DNA of 64,000 nucleotides from Xanthomonas melonis (GTDB lineage Bacteria > Pseudomonadota > Gammaproteobacteria > Xanthomonadales > Xanthomonadaceae): NCBI RefSeq assembly GCF_020783655.1, contig NZ_JAJGQH010000001.1, positions 248,001 through 312,000 of the forward strand. Direction: 5' to 3'. The notes beneath the pieces were generated by a model that was given only the letters and a program-made list of their open reading frames with translations, was not told where the DNA came from and did no database searches. Position numbers and translations under genes: made by a program. Positions 29,038 to 37,637 of this stretch are shown here, piece by piece (positions within the stretch are counted from its first letter, which is position 1; every line of letters starts with the position of its first letter).

Positions 29038-31167
29038 TCAGAACCGATAGTTCAGCGACAGCCACCAGTTGCGGCCTGCGCCGGCGTAGCCCTGATCCCA
29101 GTACAGGCTGTTGATGTAGCGGCGGTCGGTGAGGTTGTTGACGTTGAGCGTGGCGCTGAACTGTGGCGTGACGTCGTAGCCGGCCATTGCGCCGACCAGC
29201 GCGTAGCTCGGCTGACGGATTACGCCGGGGCCGCTGTCCTGCACGCGCGCGATGGCATCCTGCCAGCGCACATTCACCCCCACCTTGAGTCGATCGATGC
29301 CCGGCACGCGGTAGGTGGTGGCGAGCTTGGCGATGCGCCGCGGCACATAGGTGCGCACGTTCTGGCCACTGTCGTCCTTCAGGCCGAGCTGGGTGTAGCT
29401 GCCGCTCAGCTGCCATGCCGCGCTCAATTGCCCGGCCACTTCGGCCTCGTAGCCGGTCGAGGTGGCATCGATGCCCCGATAGACCAGCAAGGTACCCACG
29501 CTGCCGTCGCCCTCTGCAGTGTTGTCCTGCTTGGCGCGGAACAGGGCGAAGGCCGCATTGATCCGGCCGTCCAGCCATTGGCCCTTGATGCCGAGCTCGG
29601 CATTGCTGCCGGTGATCGGGGCCAGTATCTGGAGGTTGCGATCCAGCTGGGTTTGCGGATTGAAGATCTCCGCATAGCTGGCATACATCGCGTAATCGGG
29701 AGCGAACGCATACACCGCGCCGACGAAGGGCAGGGTCTTGTCGGTGTCGTAGCGGTGCTGCACACCGTAGCTGGCGCCGTTGCTTTCCACCTGCGTCTGG
29801 TTGATGCCGGTGATCAGCGTGAGTTGCTCGCCCAGGCTCCAGCGTGCGGTGGCGTAGGCGGTGCGCCGCGTCATGTCGAAATTGGCGCCATCGGTGCCCG
29901 CATCGAACGGTGGCTTGGGATAGGCGCCGGTCCAGTCTTCCAGCTGTGGCAGCGCAGTGCCGATGCCGCGGCCGTACAGCGACAGCTGTGCGGTGTCGAC
30001 CTTGGCCCAGTTCACGCCGGCCACCAGGTCGTGGCGCCTGCCGCCCAGCGCGAAGGTGCCGGACACGTAGACGTCGGCGAACTTCTGCCGATCCTGGCTG
30101 CTGTAGAAGGACGGATAGGCGAGCAGACCGAGCCCGGTCTGGCGGTCGGGCTGGCCATAGACGTAGAACAGGTCGCCTTCGGTATCGAAGCGGCGATAGT
30201 TCAGCGAGCCCTTCAGCGTCCAGTCGCCGCCGAGCGCCTGTTGCACTTCCAGGAACGCCCGCGTATCGGTGCTGGTCCAGCCGCTCCAGTCGGCCGAGGT
30301 ACTGGTCGAGCGGTCGTAGCGCGCCGGGCTGCCGTCGGTGTAATAGAGCGGCAGCGCTCCCCACATCCCGCCGCGCGGCGTGTTGTCCTGGTAGCTGGCA
30401 CCGAGCGTCAGCAGCGTGCTGGCGGTCAGATCCGCTTCGAGAACGCCGTAGAACACCTTCTTGTCGAGCGAATAGCGGTCCAGGTAGCTGTCGCCCTCCT
30501 GCCAGGCGCCGACCACGCGGCCACGCACGTTGCCGGAATCGGTGAGCGGCCCGGACACGTCGGCGTCCACCCGGTAAGTCGACCACGACCCGCCGCTGAG
30601 AACCACCGCACCGGTCAGCGCATCGGTCGGGCGCTTGCGTACGAAATTGACCGTCGCCGACGGGTTGCCGGTGGACGACAGCAGGCCATTGGCACCACGC
30701 AGCACGTCGATGCGCTGGTACAGCGCCGTATCCACGTCCCCTTCGCCCAGGCCGGTGGTGAATGGCAGCCCCAGACCATCGACCTGGAAGTTGAGGATGT
30801 CGAAGCCGCGTGCGGTGTAGTAGGTGCGATCGGTCTCGACCCGTTCGACATTGACGCCCGCGGCCAGCGCGAGCACGTCGTTGGCGTTGTTCAGGGCGAA
30901 GTCGTCCATCTGCTGGCGCGACACGCTGCTGACCGATTGTGGGGTTTCCAGTGGCGTCAACGCGAGCCGGGTCGCGGTATCGCTACGACGTACCGTGTAG
31001 CCGTCTGCGCGTTCGGCCTGCACGGTGACCGCATCGAGGGTGCGGGCGTTGCTGGCGTCGGCACCGTCGTCGGCGTGCGCAGTGCTGACGAGAGAAAGGC
31101 AGAGCAGCAGCGCGACGGCCAGGGGGCGCAGCGCAACGCGCTGCGGGAGCAAGAGTTCGGCGTTCAT
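29038..31167 (-). CDS. TonB-dependent siderophore receptor (FhuE/FpvA-like)
   Basis: Outer-membrane receptor of 709 residues. A signal peptide (LAVALLLCLSLVSTAHA, cleavage near residue 32) is followed by a TonB-box-like start (RTLDAVTVQAE), a plug domain (about 60-170, with LETPQSVSSVSRQQMDDF and RIDVLRGANGLLSSTGNPSATVNFVRKRP) and a 22-strand barrel ending in WWLSLNYRF with the usual C-terminal Phe. The plug pattern is that of ferric hydroxamate/coprogen-type receptors. A Fur-like box lies 64 bp upstream, supporting induction under iron limitation. The ligand is not determined by sequence. Confidence 0.93.
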   Translation of the reverse strand: MNAELLLPQRVALRPLAVALLLCLSLVSTAHADDGADASNARTLDAVTVQAERADGYTVRRSDTATRLALTPLETPQSVSSVSRQQMDDFALNNANDVLALAAGVNVERVETDRTYYTARGFDILNFQVDGLGLPFTTGLGEGDVDTALYQRIDVLRGANGLLSSTGNPSATVNFVRKRPTDALTGAVVLSGGSWSTYRVDADVSGPLTDSGNVRGRVVGAWQEGDSYLDRYSLDKKVFYGVLEADLTASTLLTLGASYQDNTPRGGMWGALPLYYTDGSPARYDRSTSTSADWSGWTSTDTRAFLEVQQALGGDWTLKGSLNYRRFDTEGDLFYVYGQPDRQTGLGLLAYPSFYSSQDRQKFADVYVSGTFALGGRRHDLVAGVNWAKVDTAQLSLYGRGIGTALPQLEDWTGAYPKPPFDAGTDGANFDMTRRTAYATARWSLGEQLTLITGINQTQVESNGASYGVQHRYDTDKTLPFVGAVYAFAPDYAMYASYAEIFNPQTQLDRNLQILAPITGSNAELGIKGQWLDGRINAAFALFRAKQDNTAEGDGSVGTLLVYRGIDATSTGYEAEVAGQLSAAWQLSGSYTQLGLKDDSGQNVRTYVPRRIAKLATTYRVPGIDRLKVGVNVRWQDAIARVQDSGPGVIRQPSYALVGAMAGYDVTPQFSATLNVNNLTDRRYINSLYWDQGYAGAGRNWWLSLNYRF

Positions 31168-31230
31168 GGGGTCGTTAGAATGGGGAGATAGCGGGGCTGT
31201 CGGCGGTCGAGCGACGACACTGGCAGCTAC

Positions 31231-31247
31231 GAATAAGAATTATTCTC
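31231..31247. promoter_or_regulatory. Fur-like box between the siderophore receptor and kdsB
   Basis: The AT-rich inverted repeat GAATAA-GAA-TTATTC, extended by TC, stands out in GC-rich surroundings and resembles the 19-bp Fur consensus (GATAAT repeats). It lies 64 bp before the receptor ATG and 15 bp before the first possible kdsB ATG, so it may serve the receptor and also touch the kdsB promoter. Confidence 0.7.
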
Positions 31248-31262
31248 AAAAAGGCGGACAAA

Positions 31263-32078
31263 ATGCAAACAGGCGCATCCGTGGATCCGGCATCGCTCCA
31301 ACCATCGGCCGACATGCCCCCCTTCGTGGTCGCCGTGCCAGCGCGTTACGCTTCCACCCGTTTGCCGGGTAAACCCCTGTGCATGATCGACGGCAAGCCG
31401 ATGATCCGGCATGTGGCCGAACGTGCCCTGGCTGCCGGTGCCAGCCAGGTCTGGGTGGCCACCGACGACTCCCGGGTCGCCGACGCCATTCAGGGGCTGG
31501 CCGACGTCCGCGTGGCAATGACCGGCGCCGCGCATGTCTCCGGGACCGATCGCCTCGCCGAATGCGCGCGCATTGCCGGCTGGGCTGCCGACACCTGTGT
31601 CGTGAACCTGCAGGGCGACGAGCCGTTCGCGCCGGCCGCAGGCATTCGCGCCGTGGCCGAGCTGTTGCTGCGTTCCGGCGCCGACATGGCCACACTGGCC
31701 GCCGCCGTGGAAAGCGCGCACGACCTGTTCGATCCCAATGTGGTGAAGCTGGTTCGCACGGCAGGCGGCGATGCCCTGTATTTCAGCCGGGCGCCGATTC
31801 CCTGGCATCGCGACAGCTTCGCCAGCCAGCGCGACCAGCTGCCGGAGGAAGGCCAGTGGCTGCGGCATATCGGCATCTACGCATATCGCGCCGGCTTCCT
31901 GCAGCAGTTTGCCGCCATGTCGCCAGGCGTGCTGGAGCGCATCGAATCGCTGGAACAATTGCGTGCGATGGAAGCGGGGCATCGCATCGCCGTGGCACTG
32001 ACGCCGGAGCAGTTTCCGCCGGGCATCGACACTGCCGACGATCTGGCGCGCGCCCAGGCACGCACGGCGTCGGCATGA
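31263..32078 (+). CDS. kdsB: 3-deoxy-manno-octulosonate (KDO) cytidylyltransferase
   Basis: Activates KDO as CMP-KDO for the lipopolysaccharide inner core. The signature [18 protein letters not shown], the nucleotide-binding VNLQGDEPF and the [12 protein letters not shown] segment are present. From 31263 the protein has 271 residues. The second ATG at 31314 ([11 protein letters not shown]) gives 254, closer to the usual 245-260, so the first 17 residues may not be translated. The stop overlaps the next gene by ATGA. Confidence 0.95.
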   Translation: MQTGASVDPASLQPSADMPPFVVAVPARYASTRLPGKPLCMIDGKPMIRHVAERALAAGASQVWVATDDSRVADAIQGLADVRVAMTGAAHVSGTDRLAECARIAGWAADTCVVNLQGDEPFAPAAGIRAVAELLLRSGADMATLAAAVESAHDLFDPNVVKLVRTAGGDALYFSRAPIPWHRDSFASQRDQLPEEGQWLRHIGIYAYRAGFLQQFAAMSPGVLERIESLEQLRAMEAGHRIAVALTPEQFPPGIDTADDLARAQARTASA

Positions 32079-32539
32079 AGCTGCTGATCGTCTGTCTGGG
32101 CAATATCTGCCGCTCGCCGATGGGCGAGGGCGCCTTGCGCGCCCGACTGGAGGAGGCGCGGTTGACGCGTCGTGTCGAAGTCGATTCGGCCGGCACCGGC
32201 GATTGGCATGCCGGCGAACCACCGGACCCGCGCGCCATTCGCTGCGCACGCGGGCACTGCGTCGATATCTCCGGTTTGCGTGTCCGTCAGGTGCTGCGCG
32301 AAGACTTCGACCATTACGACTGGCTGCTGTGCGCAGACGCAAGCAACCTGCGCGATCTGCAGCGGCTGGCACCTGCCACGCTGCGCGACAAGGTCGCGCT
32401 CTGGCTACCGTGGGCAGGCGTGGAGGCGGGTGAACACATCCCCGACCCGTACACCGGCGGTGCCGCGGATTTCGAGGATGTCTGGCAACTGGTCGATACC
32501 GCCGCGCGCCAGACCGTGGCCACACTCACCCGTGGCTGA
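32075..32539 (+). CDS. Low-molecular-weight protein-tyrosine phosphatase
   Basis: Cytoplasmic phosphatase of 154 residues. The catalytic loop C7-LGNIC-R13-S starts right after the N-terminal strand, and the general-acid aspartate is D124 in HIPDPYTG. Family members dephosphorylate tyrosine-phosphorylated proteins, in some bacteria the kinases that control polysaccharide export. No tyrosine kinase is nearby. The coupling to kdsB (ATGA overlap) hints at a link to surface polysaccharide, but this is inference. Confidence 0.93.
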   Translation: MKLLIVCLGNICRSPMGEGALRARLEEARLTRRVEVDSAGTGDWHAGEPPDPRAIRCARGHCVDISGLRVRQVLREDFDHYDWLLCADASNLRDLQRLAPATLRDKVALWLPWAGVEAGEHIPDPYTGGAADFEDVWQLVDTAARQTVATLTRG

Positions 32540-32562
32540 TCGCGCTTGGGCATAATCCCTTC

Positions 32563-33981
32563 ATGACTGCCCAGCTCACCCAGGAACTGCCGGAATTTCC
32601 CACCTGGCTCAACGCCAGGCCCTCCACCTTGCAGGAGCATCGCGGGCGTGCCCTGGTGCTGGCGTTCGTCAATGCCAGCTCGGTGTGGTGTGCCGAGCGC
32701 CTGGCCGAACTGGCGCAGTGGCAGGCCCGCAGCCCCGGGCGGCTGCAGGTGATCGTGGTGCAGGTGCCGCGTTTCGATAGCGAACGCCTGCCGCAGCGCT
32801 CGCTCAAACAGTTGCGCGGACATGGCGTCAGCGCGCCGATCCTGCTCGACCGCGACTGGGAGACCTGGCGCCGTTTCGGTATCGATTCCTGGCCCACCCT
32901 GGTGCTGCTGGATGCGCATGGCCGCGAACGCCAGCGCCTGGTAGGCGTCACCAGCGACCTGGACCGGGCGCTGGCCACCTTGTGCGAAGGCCAGCAACAA
33001 CCCTCCGATGCCGACCTGCAGGGTGTGCCCGAGCGCGAACCCGAACCGCGTCTGCCGCTGCGTTTCCCGACCGGGCTGGCGGCCACCGAGGATCGCCTGT
33101 ACGTGGCAGACACCGGCCACCACCGTGTGCTCGAATGCACCCACGGCGGGCGGGTGCTGCGGCAGTTCGGCCATGGCAATGCCGATCTGATCGATGGCGG
33201 CATCGGCGAAGCCGCATTCCGGCGTCCGCAAGGCCTGGCGCTGGAGCGCGACCAGCTGTACGTCGCCGATACCGGCAACCATGCGTTACGCCGCATCAAC
33301 CTGCGCAGCGGCCAGGTGGATACCCTGTGCGGCACCGGTCGTCCGGGCGAGCCGTCGGAAGGACCGGTCGCGTTCGCTGGCGCCTCCCCGCTGAACTATC
33401 CGCAAGGGCTGGCCATCGCCGACAACCAGGTGTTGATCGCCATGGCCGGCGATAACCGCATCTGGAGCTATGACCTGGGGCGCGCCGCATTGCGTGCGCG
33501 TGCCGGCACCGGCGCACTTGAAATGCGCGATGGTAGCGGCCATCTGGCTGCTTTCGCGCAGCCGGCAGGATTGGCGGCGGTGCAGCAGGTCGCCTACGTT
33601 TGCGATGGCCTGGGCTCGTCGATCCGCACCATGCAGCTACGGGGCGATCTGGTACAGACCCTGGTCGGCGGGCAGGGCCTGTGGCAGTTCGGCGAGCAGG
33701 ACGGGCCGCGCGGCACGGCGCAGTTGCAATTCCCGCAGGCCATCGCACTGGCAGCCGATTCGCCGCTGCTGTGGATCGCCGATACCGGCAACGGGCGCTT
33801 GCGTTGCCTGCGCTTGGGGGGCGGCGAGTTGACCACGGTCCAGTTGCCGCGCCGCCTGCATGGTCCGGCCGGATTGGCGGTCACGGCTGGCGCGGTGTGG
33901 ATTTCCGAAACCGATGCGCATGCTGTCCTGCGTTACGACCTGGCGAGCGGCGCGCTGAGTGATGTTGCGATAGACGAATGA
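32563..33981 (+). CDS. Thioredoxin-like/NHL-repeat protein (NHLRC2-like)
   Basis: Protein of 472 residues with a thioredoxin-fold N-terminal domain (about 1-145) and a C-terminal NHL beta-propeller (about 160-470). Repeated units such as RLYVADTGHHRVLE, QLYVADTGNHALRRI and LLWIADTGNGRLRC are clear. This is the layout of NHLRC2 and its bacterial relatives. Where thioredoxin has CxxC, this protein reads SSVWCAERL with a single cysteine, so it is unlikely to be an ordinary disulfide reductase. There is no signal peptide. The stop overlaps uvrC by ATGA. Confidence 0.85.
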   Translation: MTAQLTQELPEFPTWLNARPSTLQEHRGRALVLAFVNASSVWCAERLAELAQWQARSPGRLQVIVVQVPRFDSERLPQRSLKQLRGHGVSAPILLDRDWETWRRFGIDSWPTLVLLDAHGRERQRLVGVTSDLDRALATLCEGQQQPSDADLQGVPEREPEPRLPLRFPTGLAATEDRLYVADTGHHRVLECTHGGRVLRQFGHGNADLIDGGIGEAAFRRPQGLALERDQLYVADTGNHALRRINLRSGQVDTLCGTGRPGEPSEGPVAFAGASPLNYPQGLAIADNQVLIAMAGDNRIWSYDLGRAALRARAGTGALEMRDGSGHLAAFAQPAGLAAVQQVAYVCDGLGSSIRTMQLRGDLVQTLVGGQGLWQFGEQDGPRGTAQLQFPQAIALAADSPLLWIADTGNGRLRCLRLGGGELTTVQLPRRLHGPAGLAVTAGAVWISETDAHAVLRYDLASGALSDVAIDE

Positions 33982-35834
33982 GCGCAAGGCCCAAAGCCGA
34001 TTTCGATGGAAAGGCGTTTGCCGCACAGCTGAGTACCGCGCCGGGCGTCTACCGCATGTACGCGGCAGACGACACGCTGCTGTACGTGGGCAAGGCCGGT
34101 GCCTTGCGTAAGCGGGTAGGTAGCTATTTCAACGGGACGCCGAAGAACGCGCGACTGACCTCCATGTTGTCGCAGGTCGCGCGCATGGACGTCACCGTGA
34201 CCCGCAGCGAAGCCGAGGCATTGCTGCTGGAAAACCAGCTGATCAAGTCGCTGTCGCCACGCTACAACGTGTCCCTTCGCGACGACAAGAGTTACCCGTA
34301 CGTGTTGCTGACGCGCGAAGACTGGCCGCGGATCGCGTTGCATCGTGGTCCCCGCGCGGTGCCGGGGCGCTACTTCGGCCCGTATACAGGTGTGACCGGG
34401 GTACGTGAGACGTTGAGCCTGATGCACAAGCTGTTCAAGTTGCGCAGCTGCGAGGACAGCGTGTTTCGCAATCGCTCCCGACCCTGCCTGCAGTACCAGA
34501 TCGGCCGATGCAGCGGCCCCTGCGTCGGCCTGGTCGCCGCACCGGACTATGCCGAATCGGTGCGTCGCGCCACCATGTTTCTCGAGGGCAAGAGCGACCA
34601 GCTCGGCGAAGAGATCATGCATTCGATGCAGCAGGCCAGCGAAGCACTGGAGTTCGAGCGGGCTGCGCGCCTGCGCGATCTGTTGTCGTCGTTGCGCAGC
34701 ATGCAGAACCGTCAGTATGTGGATGGCCGCGCCGCGGATCTGGACGTGCTGGCCTGCGCCACCCAATCCAGCCAGGCCTGCGTGCTGCTGCTGAGTTTTC
34801 GCGACGGTCGCAATCTGGGCACGCGCTCGTTCTTTCCCAAGACCAATGGCGAAGACAGTGCCGACGAGATCCTCGCCGCCTTCGTGTCGCAGTACTACGC
34901 CGAACATTCGCCGCCACGCGAGATCCTGCTCGATCGCGAGATTCCCGACGCGGAGCTGATCGAGGCCGCGCTCAGCGCCGCAGCCGAGCACAGGGTGGCG
35001 CTGAAATGGAACGTGCGCGGTGAGCGCGCCGGCTATCTGCTGCTGGCGACCCGCAACGCGCAGCTGACCCTGGTGACCGAACTCACCAGTCAGAGTGCGC
35101 AGCATGCGCGCAGCGAAGCGCTGCGCGAGATGCTCGGGCTGGCCGAACCGGTCAAGCGCGTGGAGTGCTTCGACATCAGCCATACCATGGGCGAGGCCAC
35201 CGTGGCCTCGTGCGTGGTGTTCGATGCCAGCGGGCCAGTGCGCGGTCAGTACCGGCGCTTCAATATCTCCGGCATCACGCCCGGCGACGATTACGCTGCG
35301 ATGCGCCAGGCGATCGAGCGGCGCTTCCGCCGCGCCGTGGAGGAGAACGGCGTGCTGCCGGACGTGCTGTTGATCGACGGTGGTGCCGGTCAGCTGGCGC
35401 AGGCGCAGGCTGCGCTGGCCGATCTGGGGGTGGAGAACGTGTTGCTGGTCGGCGTTGCCAAAGGCGAAGAGCGCAGGGCAGGGCACGAGGCGCTGATCAT
35501 GGCCGATGGCCGCGAACTGCGGCCGGGCGCCGCATCGCCAGCACTGCAATTCATCCAGCAGGTGCGCGACGAGGCGCATCGCTTCGCGATCACCGGCCAC
35601 CGTGGGCGCAGGCAGAAGGCGCGCATGACCAGCAAGCTCGAGGATATCCCCGGGATCGGGCCGCGGCGTCGGGCCAGCCTGCTCAAGCATTTCGGCGGTC
35701 TGGTCGGTCTCAAGGCCGCCGGCGAAGCCGAGATCGCACGGGTGGATGGCGTCAATGCTGCACTCGCCGCGCGAATCTACGCTAACCTGCACGGGCTGGC
35801 GCTTCCCGATGTGCCAGGCGAGTCGAGCCCGTAA
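33978..35834 (+). CDS. uvrC: Excinuclease ABC subunit C
   Basis: Nucleotide excision repair nuclease that makes both incisions, 618 residues. The GIY-YIG domain (about 18-100) has APGVYRMYAADDTLLYVGKA. A UVR motif (QQASEALEFERAARLRDLLSSL) lies near 215-236, the RNase H-like domain contains ECFDISHTMGEATVASCVVF, and two helix-hairpin-helix motifs end the protein (LEDIPGIGPRRRASLLKHFG and ARVDGVNAALAARI). pgsA starts on the last base of its stop, the conserved uvrC-pgsA pair. A gacA-type regulator, next to uvrC in many gammaproteobacteria, is 6 kb downstream here. Confidence 0.97.
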   Translation: MSARPKADFDGKAFAAQLSTAPGVYRMYAADDTLLYVGKAGALRKRVGSYFNGTPKNARLTSMLSQVARMDVTVTRSEAEALLLENQLIKSLSPRYNVSLRDDKSYPYVLLTREDWPRIALHRGPRAVPGRYFGPYTGVTGVRETLSLMHKLFKLRSCEDSVFRNRSRPCLQYQIGRCSGPCVGLVAAPDYAESVRRATMFLEGKSDQLGEEIMHSMQQASEALEFERAARLRDLLSSLRSMQNRQYVDGRAADLDVLACATQSSQACVLLLSFRDGRNLGTRSFFPKTNGEDSADEILAAFVSQYYAEHSPPREILLDREIPDAELIEAALSAAAEHRVALKWNVRGERAGYLLLATRNAQLTLVTELTSQSAQHARSEALREMLGLAEPVKRVECFDISHTMGEATVASCVVFDASGPVRGQYRRFNISGITPGDDYAAMRQAIERRFRRAVEENGVLPDVLLIDGGAGQLAQAQAALADLGVENVLLVGVAKGEERRAGHEALIMADGRELRPGAASPALQFIQQVRDEAHRFAITGHRGRRQKARMTSKLEDIPGIGPRRRASLLKHFGGLVGLKAAGEAEIARVDGVNAALAARIYANLHGLALPDVPGESSP

Positions 35835-36466
35835 TGAAGTTGACCATCCCCACGTGGCTGACATTGCTGAGGATCGTGATGATCCCGGTGTTGGTCGTGG
35901 TGTTCTACCTGCCGTATACCTGGACCAATTTTGCATCCGCTGGCGTGTTCGCGCTTGCGGCCATCACCGACTGGCTGGACGGCTGGGTCGCGCGACGCTA
36001 TCACCAGTATTCGGCGTTTGGCGCCTTCCTGGATCCGGTCGCCGACAAGCTGATGGTGACGGTGGCGTTGTTTCTGATCGTGCAAGGCCACCCGACGCCG
36101 TGGATGGCGTTCTGGGCAGCGGTCATCGTGGGACGCGAGATCGCCGTCTCCGCACTGCGCGAATGGATGGCCGAGATCGGGCAGCGCGCCAAGGTGCGCG
36201 TGGCGCTGATCGGCAAGATCAAGACCACCGCGCAGATGGTGGCGTTGCTTTGTCTGTTGTACTCGGTCACACCCGGGCAGATGCCGACACACGAAATCTG
36301 GCTGGGCAGCCTGATCTTCCGTGCCGGCTACTGGACGCTGGCCATCGCCGCGCTGCTGACGCTGTGGTCCGGATTCCAGTACCTGCAGGCGGCATGGCCA
36401 AGCCTGCGCGCCGACGAGAAGGCGGCGATCAGCAACAAGGCGAAGAAAATCGAAAGCAACAGTTGA
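35834..36466 (+). CDS. pgsA: CDP-diacylglycerol-glycerol-3-phosphate phosphatidyltransferase
   Basis: Inner-membrane enzyme of phosphatidylglycerol synthesis, 210 residues with about five helices. The CDP-alcohol phosphotransferase motif (DG-x2-AR-x8-G-x3-D-x3-D) is complete in DWLDGWVARRY and GAFLDPVADK, near residues 50-75. It overlaps uvrC by one base (TAATG). Its stop codon lies inside the -35 box of the tRNA promoter that follows. Confidence 0.96.
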   Translation: MKLTIPTWLTLLRIVMIPVLVVVFYLPYTWTNFASAGVFALAAITDWLDGWVARRYHQYSAFGAFLDPVADKLMVTVALFLIVQGHPTPWMAFWAAVIVGREIAVSALREWMAEIGQRAKVRVALIGKIKTTAQMVALLCLLYSVTPGQMPTHEIWLGSLIFRAGYWTLAIAALLTLWSGFQYLQAAWPSLRADEKAAISNKAKKIESNS

Positions 36467-36490
36467 CAGCTATGCTGTTCGCTGTAGAAT
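36463..36490 (+). promoter_or_regulatory. Sigma-70 type promoter for the tRNA cluster
   Basis: TTGACA (36463-36468), a 16-bp spacer, then TAGAAT (36485-36490), with tRNA-Gly starting 13 bp later. The -35 is a perfect consensus match and overlaps the pgsA stop. Confidence 0.75.
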
Positions 36491-36502
36491 TTCGCCTCCC
36501 AA

Positions 36503-36578
<76 letters not shown>

Positions 36579-36614
36579 AGTTTCAGCAGGCAGGATGCCT
36601 GGTTTGGATGTTTC

Positions 36615-36688
36615 GGCCTGGTGGTAGAGTGGTTATGCAGCGGACTGCAAATCCGCGTACGCCGGTTCAATTCCGGCCCAGGCCTCCA
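36615..36688 (+). tRNA. tRNA-Cys (GCA)
   Basis: A 74-base cloverleaf beginning GGCCTGGTGGTAGAGTGGTT, with anticodon loop CTGCAAA (GCA), T-arm GCCGGTTCAATTCCGGC, acceptor pairing GGCCTGG/CCAGGCC and encoded CCA. Confidence 0.97.
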
Positions 36689-36768
36689 CATCGCCCCCGC
36701 AGTGTTCTCATCGTCAGCGATGACGGGGCTAGCGCGACGAAGTGACAAGCTGTACAATTTCGCTCCAC

Positions 36769-36844
<76 letters not shown>

Positions 36845-36852
36845 AATTCGAA

Positions 36853-36884
36853 CCCTGGATATCAGCCGATATCCAGGGTTTTTT
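36853..36884 (+). terminator. Rho-independent terminator of the tRNA operon
   Basis: A perfect 11-bp stem, CCCTGGATATC / GATATCCAGGG, with an AGCC loop, followed by TTTTTT. It starts 9 bp after the second tRNA-Gly. Confidence 0.95.
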
Positions 36885-37412
36885 ATTTGTACTTTCGTGC
36901 CTGGGATGCGTACCGCTACCGGTATTGGTTGGATGCGCTTCGGCAAGCATTTTTGAGCCGTGGCTCGGTCGGCATTTGCCTAGATGGAGTCGCAGGCTTG
37001 CATGCGGACGCGTCGCGTCGACGCTGCGCTCCATCATGCTGCGTGCATAAGCACATAGGTCATCCCTCCAAGTACATCGGCCTGCGATCCCGGCTTCAGC
37101 GCAGCCAGCACTTGGGAAATGCGGGCTGCCGGCTTCTGCATCGATCGGCCGCAAATGCCGTTGGGTTGGTGCCCGCGCTTATCGGCGTAGCGTCGATGGC
37201 CGCAAAGTGGGGCCGGGGGTAGATGACACAACCCGCACGGTGCGTACGACTGCCTTGGTCTGCATGAGCGCGGCGCCAGCAGCCAGAACGCTGTGCGCAA
37301 GATAAAGACATCAAATCGCGTCTAACGGTCGCGAGACGCACCTCGGTCTGCAATCAGGCGACGATAGCTCCAGTCATCTGCTTCAGCAGCAGACCTGCGC
37401 TTCGATGAGGTG
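36885..37412. other. Intergenic region between the tRNA operon and tRNA-Leu
   Basis: About 530 bp without a credible gene. The minus-strand frame ending near 37034 encodes ...SQADVLGGMTYV..., weakly similar to a frame near 5750-5825; both may be eroded copies of one sequence. No repeats or promoters are strong enough to mark. Confidence 0.5.
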
Positions 37413-37496
37413 TGCCCGGGGCGGGGGTCGAACCCGCATAGCCTTGCGGCTGAGGGATTTTAAGTCCCTTGCGTCTACCAATTTCGCCACCCGGGC
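37413..37496 (-). tRNA. tRNA-Leu (UAA)
   Basis: Class II tRNA read on the minus strand: acceptor GCCCGGG/CCCGGGC, anticodon loop CTTAAAA (UAA), a long variable arm (CAGCCGCAAGGCTATG) and T-arm GCGGGTTCGACCCCCGC. The 3' CCA is not encoded (ACAC follows the acceptor), so it must be added after transcription, unlike in the three tRNAs upstream. Confidence 0.95.
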
Positions 37497-37637
37497 ATGG
37501 CGATAGCGTGCCTGATTGCGCGTCGATTGTGAATGGTCGTCCGCAGATGTGTCCCGTCGCCGGCACCTAGCCGCGTGCGCTATGCTGCCGCCGCATCCCT
37601 GCGCGGCAACCGAACGCGCACGAGTCCAAGGAACTGC

